Assembly: GCF_036067295.1 (NCBI RefSeq)
Contig: NZ_CP107954.1
Location: forward strand, 2,852,001-2,916,000
Direction of reading: 5' to 3'
DNA: 64,000 nt
Source of the DNA: Kribbella sp. NBC_00382
Lineage (GTDB): Bacteria; Actinomycetota; Actinomycetes; Propionibacteriales; Kribbellaceae
Shown one piece after another: positions 56,607 to 64,000 of this stretch. The position numbers and the translations under genes were made by a program. Under the pieces are notes generated by a model that saw only the letters and a program-made list of their open reading frames with translations, made no database searches and was not told the origin of the DNA. The first letter of the stretch is position 1. Each line of letters opens with the position of its first letter.

Positions 56607-58958
56607 TCAGGCGGCGAACTGCCGCGCGTCCACCTGGGCCGGTTCCAGCGCCAGTTCCAGCACCTCACGGACATCGCTCACGGGGTGAACCGTCAGCTCC
56701 TTGAGCACCGACTCCGGCACGTCCTCCAGATCCGGCTCGTTCCGCTTCGGGATCAGGATCGTGGTCAGTCCGGCCCGGTGGGCGGCGAGCAGCTTCTGCT
56801 TCACGCCACCGATCGGGAGCACCCGTCCGGTCAGCGACACCTCACCGGTCATCGCGACCTCGGAGCGCACCGGCCGTCCCGACAGCAGCGACGCGAGCGC
56901 CGTCGTCATCGTGACACCAGCGGACGGACCATCCTTCGGTACCGCGCCAGCCGGCACGTGGATGTGGGTGTTCCGCTCGGCCAGATCGCCGACCGGCAGC
57001 CCCAACTCCGCACCGTGCGACCGCAGGTAGGACAACGCGATCTGCGCCGACTCCTTCATCACGTCGCCGAGCTGCCCCGTCAACGTGACCCCGGTCGGGC
57101 CGGTCTCCTTGTCCGCCAGCGACGCCTCGATGAAGAGCACGTCACCGCCGGCACCCGTCACTGCCAGTCCAGTGGCCACACCCGGCAGTGCAGTGCGCTC
57201 TGCTGAGTCCGGCGTGAACTTCGGTGATCCCAAGTAGCCCTTGAGGTCAGCGGCACTGATGGTCAGCGACCCCAGTTCCTCGCCCAGGGCGAGCTTGGCC
57301 GTCACCTTCCGCAGTACTCGGGCAATGGAGCGCTCGAGCTGCCGTACGCCGGCCTCGCGGGTGTACTCGCCGGCCAGCAACCGCAGGGCCGAGTCGTCGA
57401 TGGCTACCTCTTCGACCGACAGACCGGCCCGGTCCAGCTGACGCGGGAGCAGGTGGTCGCGGGCGATGGTGACCTTCTCGTCCTCGGTGTAGCCGTCCAG
57501 CTGGACGAGCTCCATCCGGTCGAGCAGCGGTGCCGGGATCGAGTCGAGCACGTTCGCCGTGGCCAGGAACACCACGTCGGACAGGTCCAGCTCGACCTCC
57601 AGGTAGTGGTCCCGGAAGGTGTGGTTCTGCGCCGGGTCCAGGACCTCCAGCAGAGCAGCGGTCGGGTCACCCCGGTAGTCCGCACCCACCTTGTCGATCT
57701 CGTCCAGCAGTACGACGGGGTTCATCGAACCCGCCTCGGTGATCGCCCTGACGATCCGCCCGGGCAGTGCCCCGACGTACGTCCGGCGGTGACCGCGGAT
57801 CTCGGCCTCGTCCCGTACGCCGCCCAGTGCGACCCGGACGAACTTACGGCCCATCGCACGCGCCACGGACTCACCCAGCGAGGTCTTACCCACACCAGGA
57901 GGACCCACTAGAGCCAGTACTGCGCCACTGCGGCGTCCACCGACCACACCCAGTCCGCGCTCAGCCCTGCGGCTGCGTACGGCCAGGTACTCGGTGATGC
58001 GCTCCTTGACGTCGTCCAGGCCCGCGTGGTCCGCGTCCAGGATCGCCCTGGCCCCGCGGAGGTCGTAGCCGTCCTCGGTCCGCTCGTTCCACGGCAGCTC
58101 GAGCACGGTGTCCAGCCAGGTGCGGATCCAGCCGACCTCGGGGGACTGCTCCGCCGTACGTTCCAGCTTGTCGACCTCGGTGAGCGCGGCCTTGCGGACG
58201 TGCTCGGGCAGGTCGGCGGCCTCGACGCGGGCGCGGTAGTCCTCTTCCTCGGACTCGGCCTTGCCGTCCAGCTCGGCCAGTTCCTTGCGGATCGCGGCCA
58301 TCTGCTGGCGCAGCAGGAACTCCCGCTGCTGCTTCTCCATGCCCTCCTGGACGTCCTTCTGGATCGTCTCGGAGACCTCGAGCTCGGCCAAGTGGTCCTT
58401 GACCCAACCGATCAGCTTGGTCAGCCGCTCGGAGACGTCAGAGGTCTCCAGCAGCCAGCTCTTCTGCTCGTTGGTCAGGTAAGAGGCGTAGCCGGCCAGG
58501 TCGGACAGCTCCGCCGGGCTGGTCACCTGCTTCACCGAGTTGATGACCTGCCACGCCTCGCGGCGCTCCAACACGGTCGTCACCAGGGCCTTGTAGTCGC
58601 GGGCGAGGTCGCCCGACTTGCTGTCAGTGATCTCGTCCAGCACCGTCGCGCCGACCCACAGGGCCGCACCGGGACCAGTGGTCCCCGCGCCGATCAGGAC
58701 CCGGGCGACACCCCGGATGACGGCTGCCTGGGCTCCGCCGGGCAACCTGCCGATCTGCTCTATCTCGCCGAGCGTCCCGGCCTTGGCATATTTTCCGTCC
58801 AGTCGCGGCACCAGGAGTACCTGGTCCGTGCCGGAAGCCTGTGCGGCATCGATGGCGGCGCGTGCCTCGGTGTCGGCCAACCGGACCGGCACGACCATTC
58901 CCGGCAGGACCACGACGTCGTCGAGCGGCAGTACAGGAAGATTCAACGTCTCAGTCAC
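56607..58958 (-). CDS. lon: ATP-dependent protease Lon
   Basis: A 783-residue soluble protease that degrades damaged and regulatory proteins. The LON N-terminal domain (LNLPVLPLDDVVVLPGMVVP) precedes a coiled coil, the AAA+ module (Walker A GPPGVGKT at about 352-359; Walker B 'PVVLLDEIDKV'), and the Ser-Lys protease domain with S679 in 'KDGPSAGVTMTTA' and the lysine in 'GGVKQKLLAAHRAG'. GTG 58958 is used since it gives VTETLNLPVLPL; upstream codons have no family similarity. An HspR-type inverted repeat lies 23-43 bases upstream. Its place between PBP and ArsA genes differs from mycobacterial order. Confidence 0.97.
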   Translation of the reverse strand: MTETLNLPVLPLDDVVVLPGMVVPVRLADTEARAAIDAAQASGTDQVLLVPRLDGKYAKAGTLGEIEQIGRLPGGAQAAVIRGVARVLIGAGTTGPGAALWVGATVLDEITDSKSGDLARDYKALVTTVLERREAWQVINSVKQVTSPAELSDLAGYASYLTNEQKSWLLETSDVSERLTKLIGWVKDHLAELEVSETIQKDVQEGMEKQQREFLLRQQMAAIRKELAELDGKAESEEEDYRARVEAADLPEHVRKAALTEVDKLERTAEQSPEVGWIRTWLDTVLELPWNERTEDGYDLRGARAILDADHAGLDDVKERITEYLAVRSRRAERGLGVVGGRRSGAVLALVGPPGVGKTSLGESVARAMGRKFVRVALGGVRDEAEIRGHRRTYVGALPGRIVRAITEAGSMNPVVLLDEIDKVGADYRGDPTAALLEVLDPAQNHTFRDHYLEVELDLSDVVFLATANVLDSIPAPLLDRMELVQLDGYTEDEKVTIARDHLLPRQLDRAGLSVEEVAIDDSALRLLAGEYTREAGVRQLERSIARVLRKVTAKLALGEELGSLTISAADLKGYLGSPKFTPDSAERTALPGVATGLAVTGAGGDVLFIEASLADKETGPTGVTLTGQLGDVMKESAQIALSYLRSHGAELGLPVGDLAERNTHIHVPAGAVPKDGPSAGVTMTTALASLLSGRPVRSEVAMTGEVSLTGRVLPIGGVKQKLLAAHRAGLTTILIPKRNEPDLEDVPESVLKELTVHPVSDVREVLELALEPAQVDARQFAA

Positions 58959-58980
58959 GCTGTCACACCCTCTGTTGAAG

Positions 58981-59001
58981 ATTGAGTCTGACAGGCTCAA
59001 C
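58981..59001. promoter_or_regulatory. HAIR-like HspR operator upstream of lon
   Basis: ATTGAGT-CTGACAG-GCTCAAC matches the HspR inverted repeat CTTGAGT-N7-ACTCAAG at 11 of 14 positions with exact spacing. It lies 23 bases before the lon start. lon is a known HspR target in Streptomyces, so heat-shock derepression is likely. No hspR is in the window. Confidence 0.75.
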
Positions 59002-59064
59002 CATCGTCCCCACCAGGTCATTCCCGGGCCTTCCGGGCGTTCGCTGAGGGTGAAAAGGGTGACG

Positions 59065-60186
59065 TCAGGCGGTCAGCAGGTCACCGATCGCGCGCAGGCC
59101 GGACAGGTCGTGGACGTCGTCGGGCAGAGCCGGTACGTCGACGGTGGCGATCGAGCGGTGGCCGCGGCGGAACCGCTCGGCGCGTTTGCGGTCGCTGACC
59201 ACCTGCTGCATGCGGTCGGCGTGCAACCGCAGTACAGCGGCCGTCAGCGGCGACTTGTCCTCTGACTCCAGCCGCTCGGCGGCCGCCAGGGCCTGCTCGG
59301 CGGACACCGATGGCACGTGGGTGGTCGTCACCCGGTTGAGGACGACGCCGGCCAGCGGCATGTTCTCCTCGCGGAGCCGCTCGGTGAAGTACGACGCTTC
59401 GCGCAGCGCATCGTTCTGCGGGGCCGCTACCACCAGGAACGCCGTGTGTGGCTCCCGGAGCAGCGCGACCGTCTTCGCAGCCCGGTCCCGGAACCCGCCG
59501 AAGAGCGTGTCGAAGGCGGCAGCGAAGGTCTGTACGTCGGTGAGCACCTGCGCGCCGAGGACCTTGTTCATCACCGACATCGCCAGGTTCACCCCGGCCG
59601 ACATCAGCTTGAACGGACCTCTCGCGGGCGCAAGCAGTAACCGCAAGAAGCGCCCTTCCAGCAGTGAGGCCAGCCGCTCGGGAGCGTCCAGGAAGTCCAG
59701 TGCAGACCGCGACGGCGGCGTGTCCACGACGATCAGGTCCCACTCGCCGGTCCGCTCGGACTGCTTGTACAGCTGCCCGAGCTTCTCCATCGCCATGTAC
59801 TCCTGGGTGCCGGCGAAGGACGACGAAAGCGCCACGTAGAAGGGGTTCGCGAGGATCTGATCGGCCTTCTCCGGCGTCGCGTGGGACAGCACGACGTCGT
59901 CGAACGTGCGCTTCATGTCGAGCATCATCGCGTCGAGCTTGCCGCCGTTCGCGGGGTCGACGTCGGCGACGGCGCGCGGCGTGTTGTCCAGCTCGGTCAG
60001 CCCGAGCGCCTGCGCCAGCCGCCGGGCCGGATCGATCGTCAGTACGACGACCTTCCGCCCCCGCTCCGCCGCTCGCAGTCCCAGCGCGGCAGCAGTCGTC
60101 GTCTTACCGACGCCACCGGATCCACACGTCACGATGATGCGAGTCCCCGGATCGTCAATCAGCGCGTCCAGATCCAGGGCCGTCAC
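59065..60186 (-). CDS. ArsA/GET3-like ATPase, second gene of pair
   Basis: A 373-residue P-loop ATPase of the anion-transporting/GET3 type. 'IIVTCGSGGVGKTTTAAALG' is the deviant Walker A, 'VVLTIDPARRLAQALG' is the switch I-type region, and 'DLIVVDTPPSRSALDFLDAP' is Walker B/A-loop. No pair of cysteines for metalloid binding is recognised. The mycobacterial homologues (Rv3679/Rv3680 type) form a heterodimer. Its start overlaps the first ArsA gene's stop by four bases, and it should be co-translated. Two ATPases side by side, each with one site, fit a heterodimer. Confidence 0.9.
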   Translation of the reverse strand: MTALDLDALIDDPGTRIIVTCGSGGVGKTTTAAALGLRAAERGRKVVVLTIDPARRLAQALGLTELDNTPRAVADVDPANGGKLDAMMLDMKRTFDDVVLSHATPEKADQILANPFYVALSSSFAGTQEYMAMEKLGQLYKQSERTGEWDLIVVDTPPSRSALDFLDAPERLASLLEGRFLRLLLAPARGPFKLMSAGVNLAMSVMNKVLGAQVLTDVQTFAAAFDTLFGGFRDRAAKTVALLREPHTAFLVVAAPQNDALREASYFTERLREENMPLAGVVLNRVTTTHVPSVSAEQALAAAERLESEDKSPLTAAVLRLHADRMQQVVSDRKRAERFRRGHRSIATVDVPALPDDVHDLSGLRAIGDLLTA

Positions 60187-61133
60187 GAACGCAGCTCCTC
60201 GGCCAGGTCGAAGAGGGCGCCGTGGTCGATTCCGTCGGGCAGCAAGGCGAGTTCTGTCACTTTCTTGCCCAGGGCATCGATTCGGTCGCGGTTCTCGCGC
60301 TCCAGCCCGACCCGTACCGCGTGGTCGTGGGCCTCTTGCGCGAGTGCTGTGGTCAGGTCCTTGGTGGCGGTGATCCCGGCTGCCTTGAGTCCGCGGGTGA
60401 GCTCGGCGGCAGGCAGTTTCTCCTTCACCGCAAGGGCAAGCGCGTCATCGTCGAGCGGGCTGTGCCGGACCATGTTGACGACGATCGACCCGACTTTGAG
60501 ATCCAGCGACTCGAGCTGCTCGACGGCGTCCAGAGTCTCCTGGACCGGCATCTCCTCGAGCAGGGTGACCAGGTGGATGCGGGTGACGTCCGAGCGCAGC
60601 ATGCCCATGATGGCGTCCGCCTGATTGCGGATCGGGCCGACCTTGGCCAGCCCGGCGACTTCGTGGTTCACGTTGAGGAAGCGTCCGACCCGTCCGGTCG
60701 GCGGCGCATCCAGTACTACGGCGTCGTACGCGAGCCGTCCGTGGGCCTTCCGCCGGGTCGCCTCGTAGACCTTGCCGGTGAGCAGAACGTCCCGGAGGCC
60801 CGGGGCGATGGTGGTGACGAAGTCGACGGCGCCCACCTTGTCCAGCGCCTTCCCAGCACGGCCCAGGTGGTAGTACATGTCCAGGTACTCGAGCAGGGCC
60901 GCCTCGGCGTCCACTGCGAGCGCGTAGACCTCGCCCCCGGCCGGACCGACGGCGATGCGGCGTTCGACGTACGGGAGCGGCGGTACGTCGAAGAGCTGGG
61001 CGAGCCCCTGGCGGCCCTCGACCTCGACGAGCAGGACCCGCTTGCCCTGGTCGGCCAGCGCAAGCGCCATGGCGGCGGCGACCGTCGTCTTGCCGGTCCC
61101 GCCTTTGCCCGTGACCACATGCAGCCTCGCCAT
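60183..61133 (-). CDS. ArsA/GET3-like ATPase, first gene of pair
   Basis: A 316-residue paralogue of the next gene. 'VTGKGGTGKTTVAAAMAL' is the deviant Walker A with both signature lysines, 'RVLLVEVEGRQGLAQLFDVP' follows, and 'DAVVLDAPPTGRVGRFLN' is the Walker B region. It is shorter than the partner at the C-terminus. In Mycobacterium the pair has been linked to redox or metal stress and to a guided-entry-like ATPase; the substrate here is unknown. It is divergent from the DUF4177 gene, with 62 bases between starts. Confidence 0.9.
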   Translation of the reverse strand: MARLHVVTGKGGTGKTTVAAAMALALADQGKRVLLVEVEGRQGLAQLFDVPPLPYVERRIAVGPAGGEVYALAVDAEAALLEYLDMYYHLGRAGKALDKVGAVDFVTTIAPGLRDVLLTGKVYEATRRKAHGRLAYDAVVLDAPPTGRVGRFLNVNHEVAGLAKVGPIRNQADAIMGMLRSDVTRIHLVTLLEEMPVQETLDAVEQLESLDLKVGSIVVNMVRHSPLDDDALALAVKEKLPAAELTRGLKAAGITATKDLTTALAQEAHDHAVRVGLERENRDRIDALGKKVTELALLPDGIDHGALFDLAEELRS

Positions 61134-61195
61134 GATCCCCAGACTAGGTCGTGTGCCACAGCACGCTCTGCTCGACGCCCGTTAGAGTCCCTCCC

Positions 61196-61357
61196 ATGAA
61201 GAAGTTCGAGTACTCCACAGTGCCCCTCCTGGTCCACGCGACCAAGGAGATCCTCGACAGCTGGGGGCAGGACGGTTGGGAGCTGGTCCAGGTCGTCCCG
61301 GGCCTCAACCCGGAGAACCTGGTCGCTTACCTGAAGCGGGAGATCACCCAGTCATGA
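61196..61357 (+). CDS. DUF4177-like small protein
   Basis: A 53-residue protein (KKFEYSTVPLLVHATKEILD, WGQDGWELVQVVPG) of the DUF4177 type, whose fold is a short beta-alpha-beta unit. TAGAGT (61183-61188) ends seven bases before the ATG, which has no Shine-Dalgarno, so the mRNA is probably leaderless. It overlaps the ridA-like gene by four bases (ATGA). The order ArsA pair, DUF4177, RidA, NUDIX, MBL, Crp is shared with Mycobacterium in my recollection. Confidence 0.88.
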   Translation: MKKFEYSTVPLLVHATKEILDSWGQDGWELVQVVPGLNPENLVAYLKREITQS

Positions 61358-61815
61358 GCCACCCCGAGGAGAAGCTGGCCGAGCTCGGCCTGAAGCTGCC
61401 CGAGGTCGCCAAGCCGGTTGCCGCGTACGTACCGGCCGTACGGACCGGCAATCTCGTCTACACGTCCGGTCAGCTGCCGCTGCGCGAGGGCACTCTGATC
61501 GCCACCGGCAAGGTCGGTGCCGAGGTCACGGCCGAGGTGGCCGCCGAGTGCGCCCAGCAGTGCGCGCTGAACGCGCTGGCTGCGGTCAAGGCGGAGATCG
61601 GCGACCTGGCGAACATCAAGCGGATCGTCAAGGCGGTCGCCTTCATCGCCTCTACCCCTGACTTCACCGGCCAGCCCCAGGTCGCCAACGGAGCCTCCGA
61701 GCTCTTCGGCCAGGTCTTCGGCGAAGCCGGCCAACACGCCCGCTCCGCCGTCGGCGTCCCGGTCCTCCCCCTGGACGCCCCGGTAGAGGTAGAACTCATC
61801 GTCGAGGTCAACTGA
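61354..61815 (+). CDS. RidA/YjgF family protein
   Basis: A 153-residue RidA-superfamily protein of the subgroup beginning 'EKLAELGLKLPEVAKPVAAY'. 'VYTSGQLPLREG', 'ALNALAAVKAEIGDLANIKR' and 'GQHARSAVGVPVLPLDAPVE' then VELIVEV are family blocks, including the conserved arginine in HARSAVG. Canonical RidA deaminates reactive enamines/imines; this subgroup's substrate is not defined. It is translationally coupled to the DUF4177 gene. A hairpin (61827-61854) follows the stop. Confidence 0.9.
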   Translation: MSHPEEKLAELGLKLPEVAKPVAAYVPAVRTGNLVYTSGQLPLREGTLIATGKVGAEVTAEVAAECAQQCALNALAAVKAEIGDLANIKRIVKAVAFIASTPDFTGQPQVANGASELFGQVFGEAGQHARSAVGVPVLPLDAPVEVELIVEVN

Positions 61816-61826
61816 CCTGTCGTCGC

Positions 61827-61854
61827 CACGGCGGCTGCACCCGCAGCCGCCGTG
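61827..61854. terminator. Hairpin after the ridA-like gene
   Basis: CACGGCGGCTGC (61827-61838) pairs perfectly with GCAGCCGCCGTG (61843-61854) around ACCC. No T-tract follows, so termination may be incomplete. The remaining bases to 61995 hold nothing I recognise. Confidence 0.6.
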
Positions 61855-61995
61855 CCCGGCGCTGGCGGCTGCCGTGCGGGGCTCAGCGTGACCCTGCCAG
61901 CTGGCCTCACCAGCTCGGCCCCCGGCGGCTAGGCCTCGGCAGCTGCCCGCTTGTGGGTTTCCGGCGAAGCGCCGACGCTCTTACTGGAGGTGCGC

Positions 61996-62826
61996 ATGGT
62001 TCGGGACCTGAAGTCCCACCTGATGTCCGGCCGGATGGCCGCCGAGGCGCTCTCGTTCATCCGCGAGGACCGCGCAGCGGTCGATCCCCGGCCCGCCTCG
62101 ACTGTGATCCTCACGCGCGACACGACGACCGGCCCTGAGGTCTACCTGTTGCGTCGGCAGCAGAGCATGGCGTTTGCGGCGGGGATGACTGTCTTCCCCG
62201 GGGGCCGGGTCGATGCGACCGACTCTTCCATCGCGGACTCGTGGTCCGGGCCGTCCCCGGAGTGGTTCGGGGAACGGATGGGGTGCTCCGCGGAGGCGGC
62301 TGCGGCTTATGTGGCGGCTGCAGTGCGCGAGACCTTCGAGGAGTCCGGCGTCCTCCTGGCCGGCCCAGACGCTCAGTCGGTGGTCAGCGACACCACCGGC
62401 GACGACTGGGAGGCTGACCGGGTCGCGCTGGAAGGCAGGGCGCTCGGGTTCGCCGACTTCCTGCACAACCGAGGGCTGGTACTCCGGGCCGACCTGCTCG
62501 GCGTCTGGGCGCACTGGATCACCCCCGAGTTCGAGCCGCGACGCTACGACACCCGCTTCTTCGTCGCCGCGCTCCCGGCCGGCCAGGTCACCCGCGACGT
62601 GACCAGCGAGTCCGACCAGGTCGCCTGGATGCCCCCTGCCGAGGCAGTACGCGCAGTGGACGCCGGGGAGATGCTCATGCTCCCGCCCACCTACCTCTGC
62701 TGCAACGACTTGATCCCGTACGCCGCTGTGCCCGAAATCCTCGCTGCGTCGACCGACCGGGAGATCCGCCCGATCATGCCGACCGTGCGGATCGAGAACG
62801 ACCAGGCCTACCTGGAGACGACATGA
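61996..62826 (+). CDS. NUDIX hydrolase family protein
   Basis: A 276-residue protein. 'DPRPASTVILTRDTTTGPEV' opens the NUDIX fold, 'AFAAGMTVFPGGRVDATDSS' starts the box, and 'AAAVRETFEESGVLLA' is its R-E-x-x-E-E-x-G-[VIL] part; between these lies a 40-residue insertion typical of the acyl-CoA diphosphatase-like subgroup (NUDT19/CoAse). ATG 61996 has GGAGGTG four bases upstream and is preferred to earlier codons. The stop overlaps the next start (ATGA). Confidence 0.88.
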   Translation: MVRDLKSHLMSGRMAAEALSFIREDRAAVDPRPASTVILTRDTTTGPEVYLLRRQQSMAFAAGMTVFPGGRVDATDSSIADSWSGPSPEWFGERMGCSAEAAAAYVAAAVRETFEESGVLLAGPDAQSVVSDTTGDDWEADRVALEGRALGFADFLHNRGLVLRADLLGVWAHWITPEFEPRRYDTRFFVAALPAGQVTRDVTSESDQVAWMPPAEAVRAVDAGEMLMLPPTYLCCNDLIPYAAVPEILAASTDREIRPIMPTVRIENDQAYLETT

Positions 62827-63611
62827 CAGCCGAGCAGGTCACCGCCTACGCGTCGCGAGTACTTGCGGCGAACCCGGGTCCGATGACGCTGGAGGGCACC
62901 AACACCTGGATCCTCAGGGCCCCAGACGCCGACACTGCCGTCGTGGTGGACCCGGGGCCGATGCTGGTCGACCACCTGCAGGCTGTGCTCGACGCAGTCG
63001 CGGAGTACGGGTGCAGTGTCTCCACAGTGCTGCTCACCCACGGGCATTTCGACCACTCGGAGGGTGCTGCGTGGTTCGCCTCGCAGGCCAACGCTCCGGT
63101 GCGTTCGGTGGACCCTGCCTTCCGCATCCCCACTGACCACGCACATGGGCTCAACGAGGGCGACGTAATCACCTCGGGCGACCTGCGGATCGAAGTACTG
63201 CCGACTCCTGGCCACACGATGGACTCGGTCTGCTTCTGGCTCCCACAGGACGGCTCGCTGCTCACTGGCGACACGGTGCTCGGCCGCGGTACGTCGGTAG
63301 TCGCGCACCCCGACGGAGCGCTCGGCCCGTACCTGGAGTCGCTCGAAAGCCTCCGCGCCTTCGCCAACTCCCCAGCCGGCGTCGAGCGCCTCCTACCCGG
63401 CCACGGCCCGGTCATCACCGACCCGGGCGCAGTACTAACCCACTACCTCAACCACCGCAAAGAACGCCTCGACCAGGTCCGTACTGCAGTAGCTGACGGC
63501 TACACGACCCCCGAAGCGATCGTCCAACACGTCTACGCCGACGTCGACCCGATCCTCTGGCCAGCAGCCGAACGCTCAGTCCGAGCCCAGCTGGACTACC
63601 TCGACGACTAA
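62823..63611 (+). CDS. Metallo-beta-lactamase fold hydrolase
   Basis: A 262-residue MBL-fold enzyme of the glyoxalase II/LACTB2-like group. 'PGPMTLEGTNTWIL' is the start of the fold, the metal motif is 'LLTHGHFDHSEGA' (H-x-H-x-D-H), then 'PTPGHTMDSVCFWL', 'LLTGDTVLGRG' and 'LLPGHGPVI' supply the remaining ligands. The C-terminal 50 residues are a winged-helix-like tail (VADGYTTPEAIVQHVY) as in LACTB2-type ribonucleases. It is coupled to the NUDIX gene and convergent with crp, overlapping by four bases. Confidence 0.9.
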   Translation: MTAEQVTAYASRVLAANPGPMTLEGTNTWILRAPDADTAVVVDPGPMLVDHLQAVLDAVAEYGCSVSTVLLTHGHFDHSEGAAWFASQANAPVRSVDPAFRIPTDHAHGLNEGDVITSGDLRIEVLPTPGHTMDSVCFWLPQDGSLLTGDTVLGRGTSVVAHPDGALGPYLESLESLRAFANSPAGVERLLPGHGPVITDPGAVLTHYLNHRKERLDQVRTAVADGYTTPEAIVQHVYADVDPILWPAAERSVRAQLDYLDD

Positions 63612-64000
63612 CGCGCGCGGCGTTGGAGGCGTTCTATGTCGAGGAGGACGACGGAGCGGGGTTCGAGGCGGACCCAGCCGCGGGAGGCGAAATCGGCGAG
63701 GGCCTTGTTGACTGTCTCGCGGGAGGCGCCGACCAGTTGGGCGAGCTCCTCCTGGGTCAGGTCGTGGTGCACGTGGACGCCGTCGTCAGCGGTACGGCCG
63801 AAGCGGCTGGCCAGGTCGAGCAGGGCCTTGGCCACGCGGCCGGGGACGTCGGAGAACACCAGGTCTGCCACGACGTCGGACACCTTGCGAAGGCGGGAGG
63901 CCAGCTGGAGCAGCAGGCCGCGGGCCACCTCGGGGCGGCCGGCCAGCCAGCGGAGCAGCTCGTCGTGGGTCAGCGCCATCAATGAGGCGTCGGTGACGGC
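63608..64000 (-). CDS. Crp/Fnr family transcriptional regulator, C-terminal part (partial, 5' end outside window)
   Basis: The last 131 codons are present. 'AVTDASLMALTHDELLRWLA' is the end of the cyclic-nucleotide-binding domain, followed by the long dimerisation helix. The winged helix is 'LTQEELAQLVGASRETVNKA', 'LADFASRGWVRLEPRSVVLL', ending ERLQRRAR. It matches the Crp/GlxR type (mycobacterial Rv3676 group) that sits beside the MBL gene in related genomes. cAMP binding residues lie outside the window. Confidence 0.93.
   Translation of the reverse strand, partial: AVTDASLMALTHDELLRWLAGRPEVARGLLLQLASRLRKVSDVVADLVFSDVPGRVAKALLDLASRFGRTADDGVHVHHDLTQEELAQLVGASRETVNKALADFASRGWVRLEPRSVVLLDIERLQRRAR

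Noticed and set aside
1-64000. CRISPR arrays, rRNA genes, insertion sequences
   Set aside because: No regularly spaced repeats, rRNA-like sequence or transposase was recognised.

Overview
The window is high-GC actinobacterial chromosome. Gene content and order suggest a Propionibacteriales member, most likely Kribbella or a close relative; this is recognition from memory, not a database match. Supporting signs are the dnaX-ybaB-recR-DUF5063 and ask-asd blocks, a DUF222/HNH (13E12-type) gene, the crp/MBL/NUDIX/RidA/DUF4177/ArsA-pair/PBP/metallophosphoesterase/YqeY block known from Mycobacterium, actinobacterial LexA and HspR sites, and frequent leaderless starts. I see no rRNA, CRISPR array, insertion sequence or intact prophage.

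Layout. 1-5.3 kb: tail of a nucleotidyltransferase, then dnaX (very long low-complexity tau region), a cluster of DnaA-box-like nonamers, ybaB, recR and a DUF5063 gene. 5.3-12.3 kb: accessory genes (SLAC1/TDT transporter plus a decayed second copy, two MFS transporters, TetR and ArsR regulators, SOS-controlled dinB). 12.5-14.9 kb: aspartate kinase and aspartate-semialdehyde dehydrogenase, closed by a strong terminator. 14.9-16.9 kb: a TrmB/LuxR-type regulator and a poorly coding stretch with a long stem-loop and a probable trypsin-like protease remnant. 16.9-33.2 kb: a tightly packed 14-gene surface-polysaccharide operon ending at a strong terminator. 33.2-42.2 kb: secreted S15-family peptidase, XRE regulator, von Willebrand A membrane protein, Ser/Thr kinase, small secreted protein, DUF222/HNH gene under a LexA box. 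42.4-45.1 kb: NAD-kinase-like protein and SPFH protein, divergent from an NrtR-type NUDIX regulator with two identical inverted-repeat operators between them. 45.1-48.4 kb: PfkB kinase, mycothiol-dependent isomerase-like protein, succinyl-CoA:3-oxoacid CoA-transferase. 48.5-52.5 kb: regulator-like TPR protein lacking its ATPase, wall hydrolase with an acidic partner, CBM9-like protein, membrane protein, lipB 3' remnant and tRNA-Pro. 52.5-64 kb: conserved housekeeping block (metallophosphoesterase, YqeY, class A PBP, Lon, two ArsA-like ATPases, DUF4177, RidA, NUDIX, MBL, Crp).

How the parts work together. The polysaccharide operon encodes what looks like every step from UDP-GlcNAc to UDP-ManNAc(3NAc)A (dehydrogenase, oxidoreductase, aminotransferase, N-acetyltransferase, 2-epimerase), an ABC exporter, five or more glycosyltransferase modules and an O-acyltransferase. 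The likely product is a diacetamido-uronic-acid-containing wall or surface glycan. An unusual glycosyltransferase-like domain occurs twice, once alone (21831-23051) and once fused behind a GT4 domain (29357-31969). The most attractive candidates for undescribed biology are this GT-like domain, the odd acidic/basic protein beside it (21053-21826), and the NrtR/SPFH/NAD-kinase-like module.
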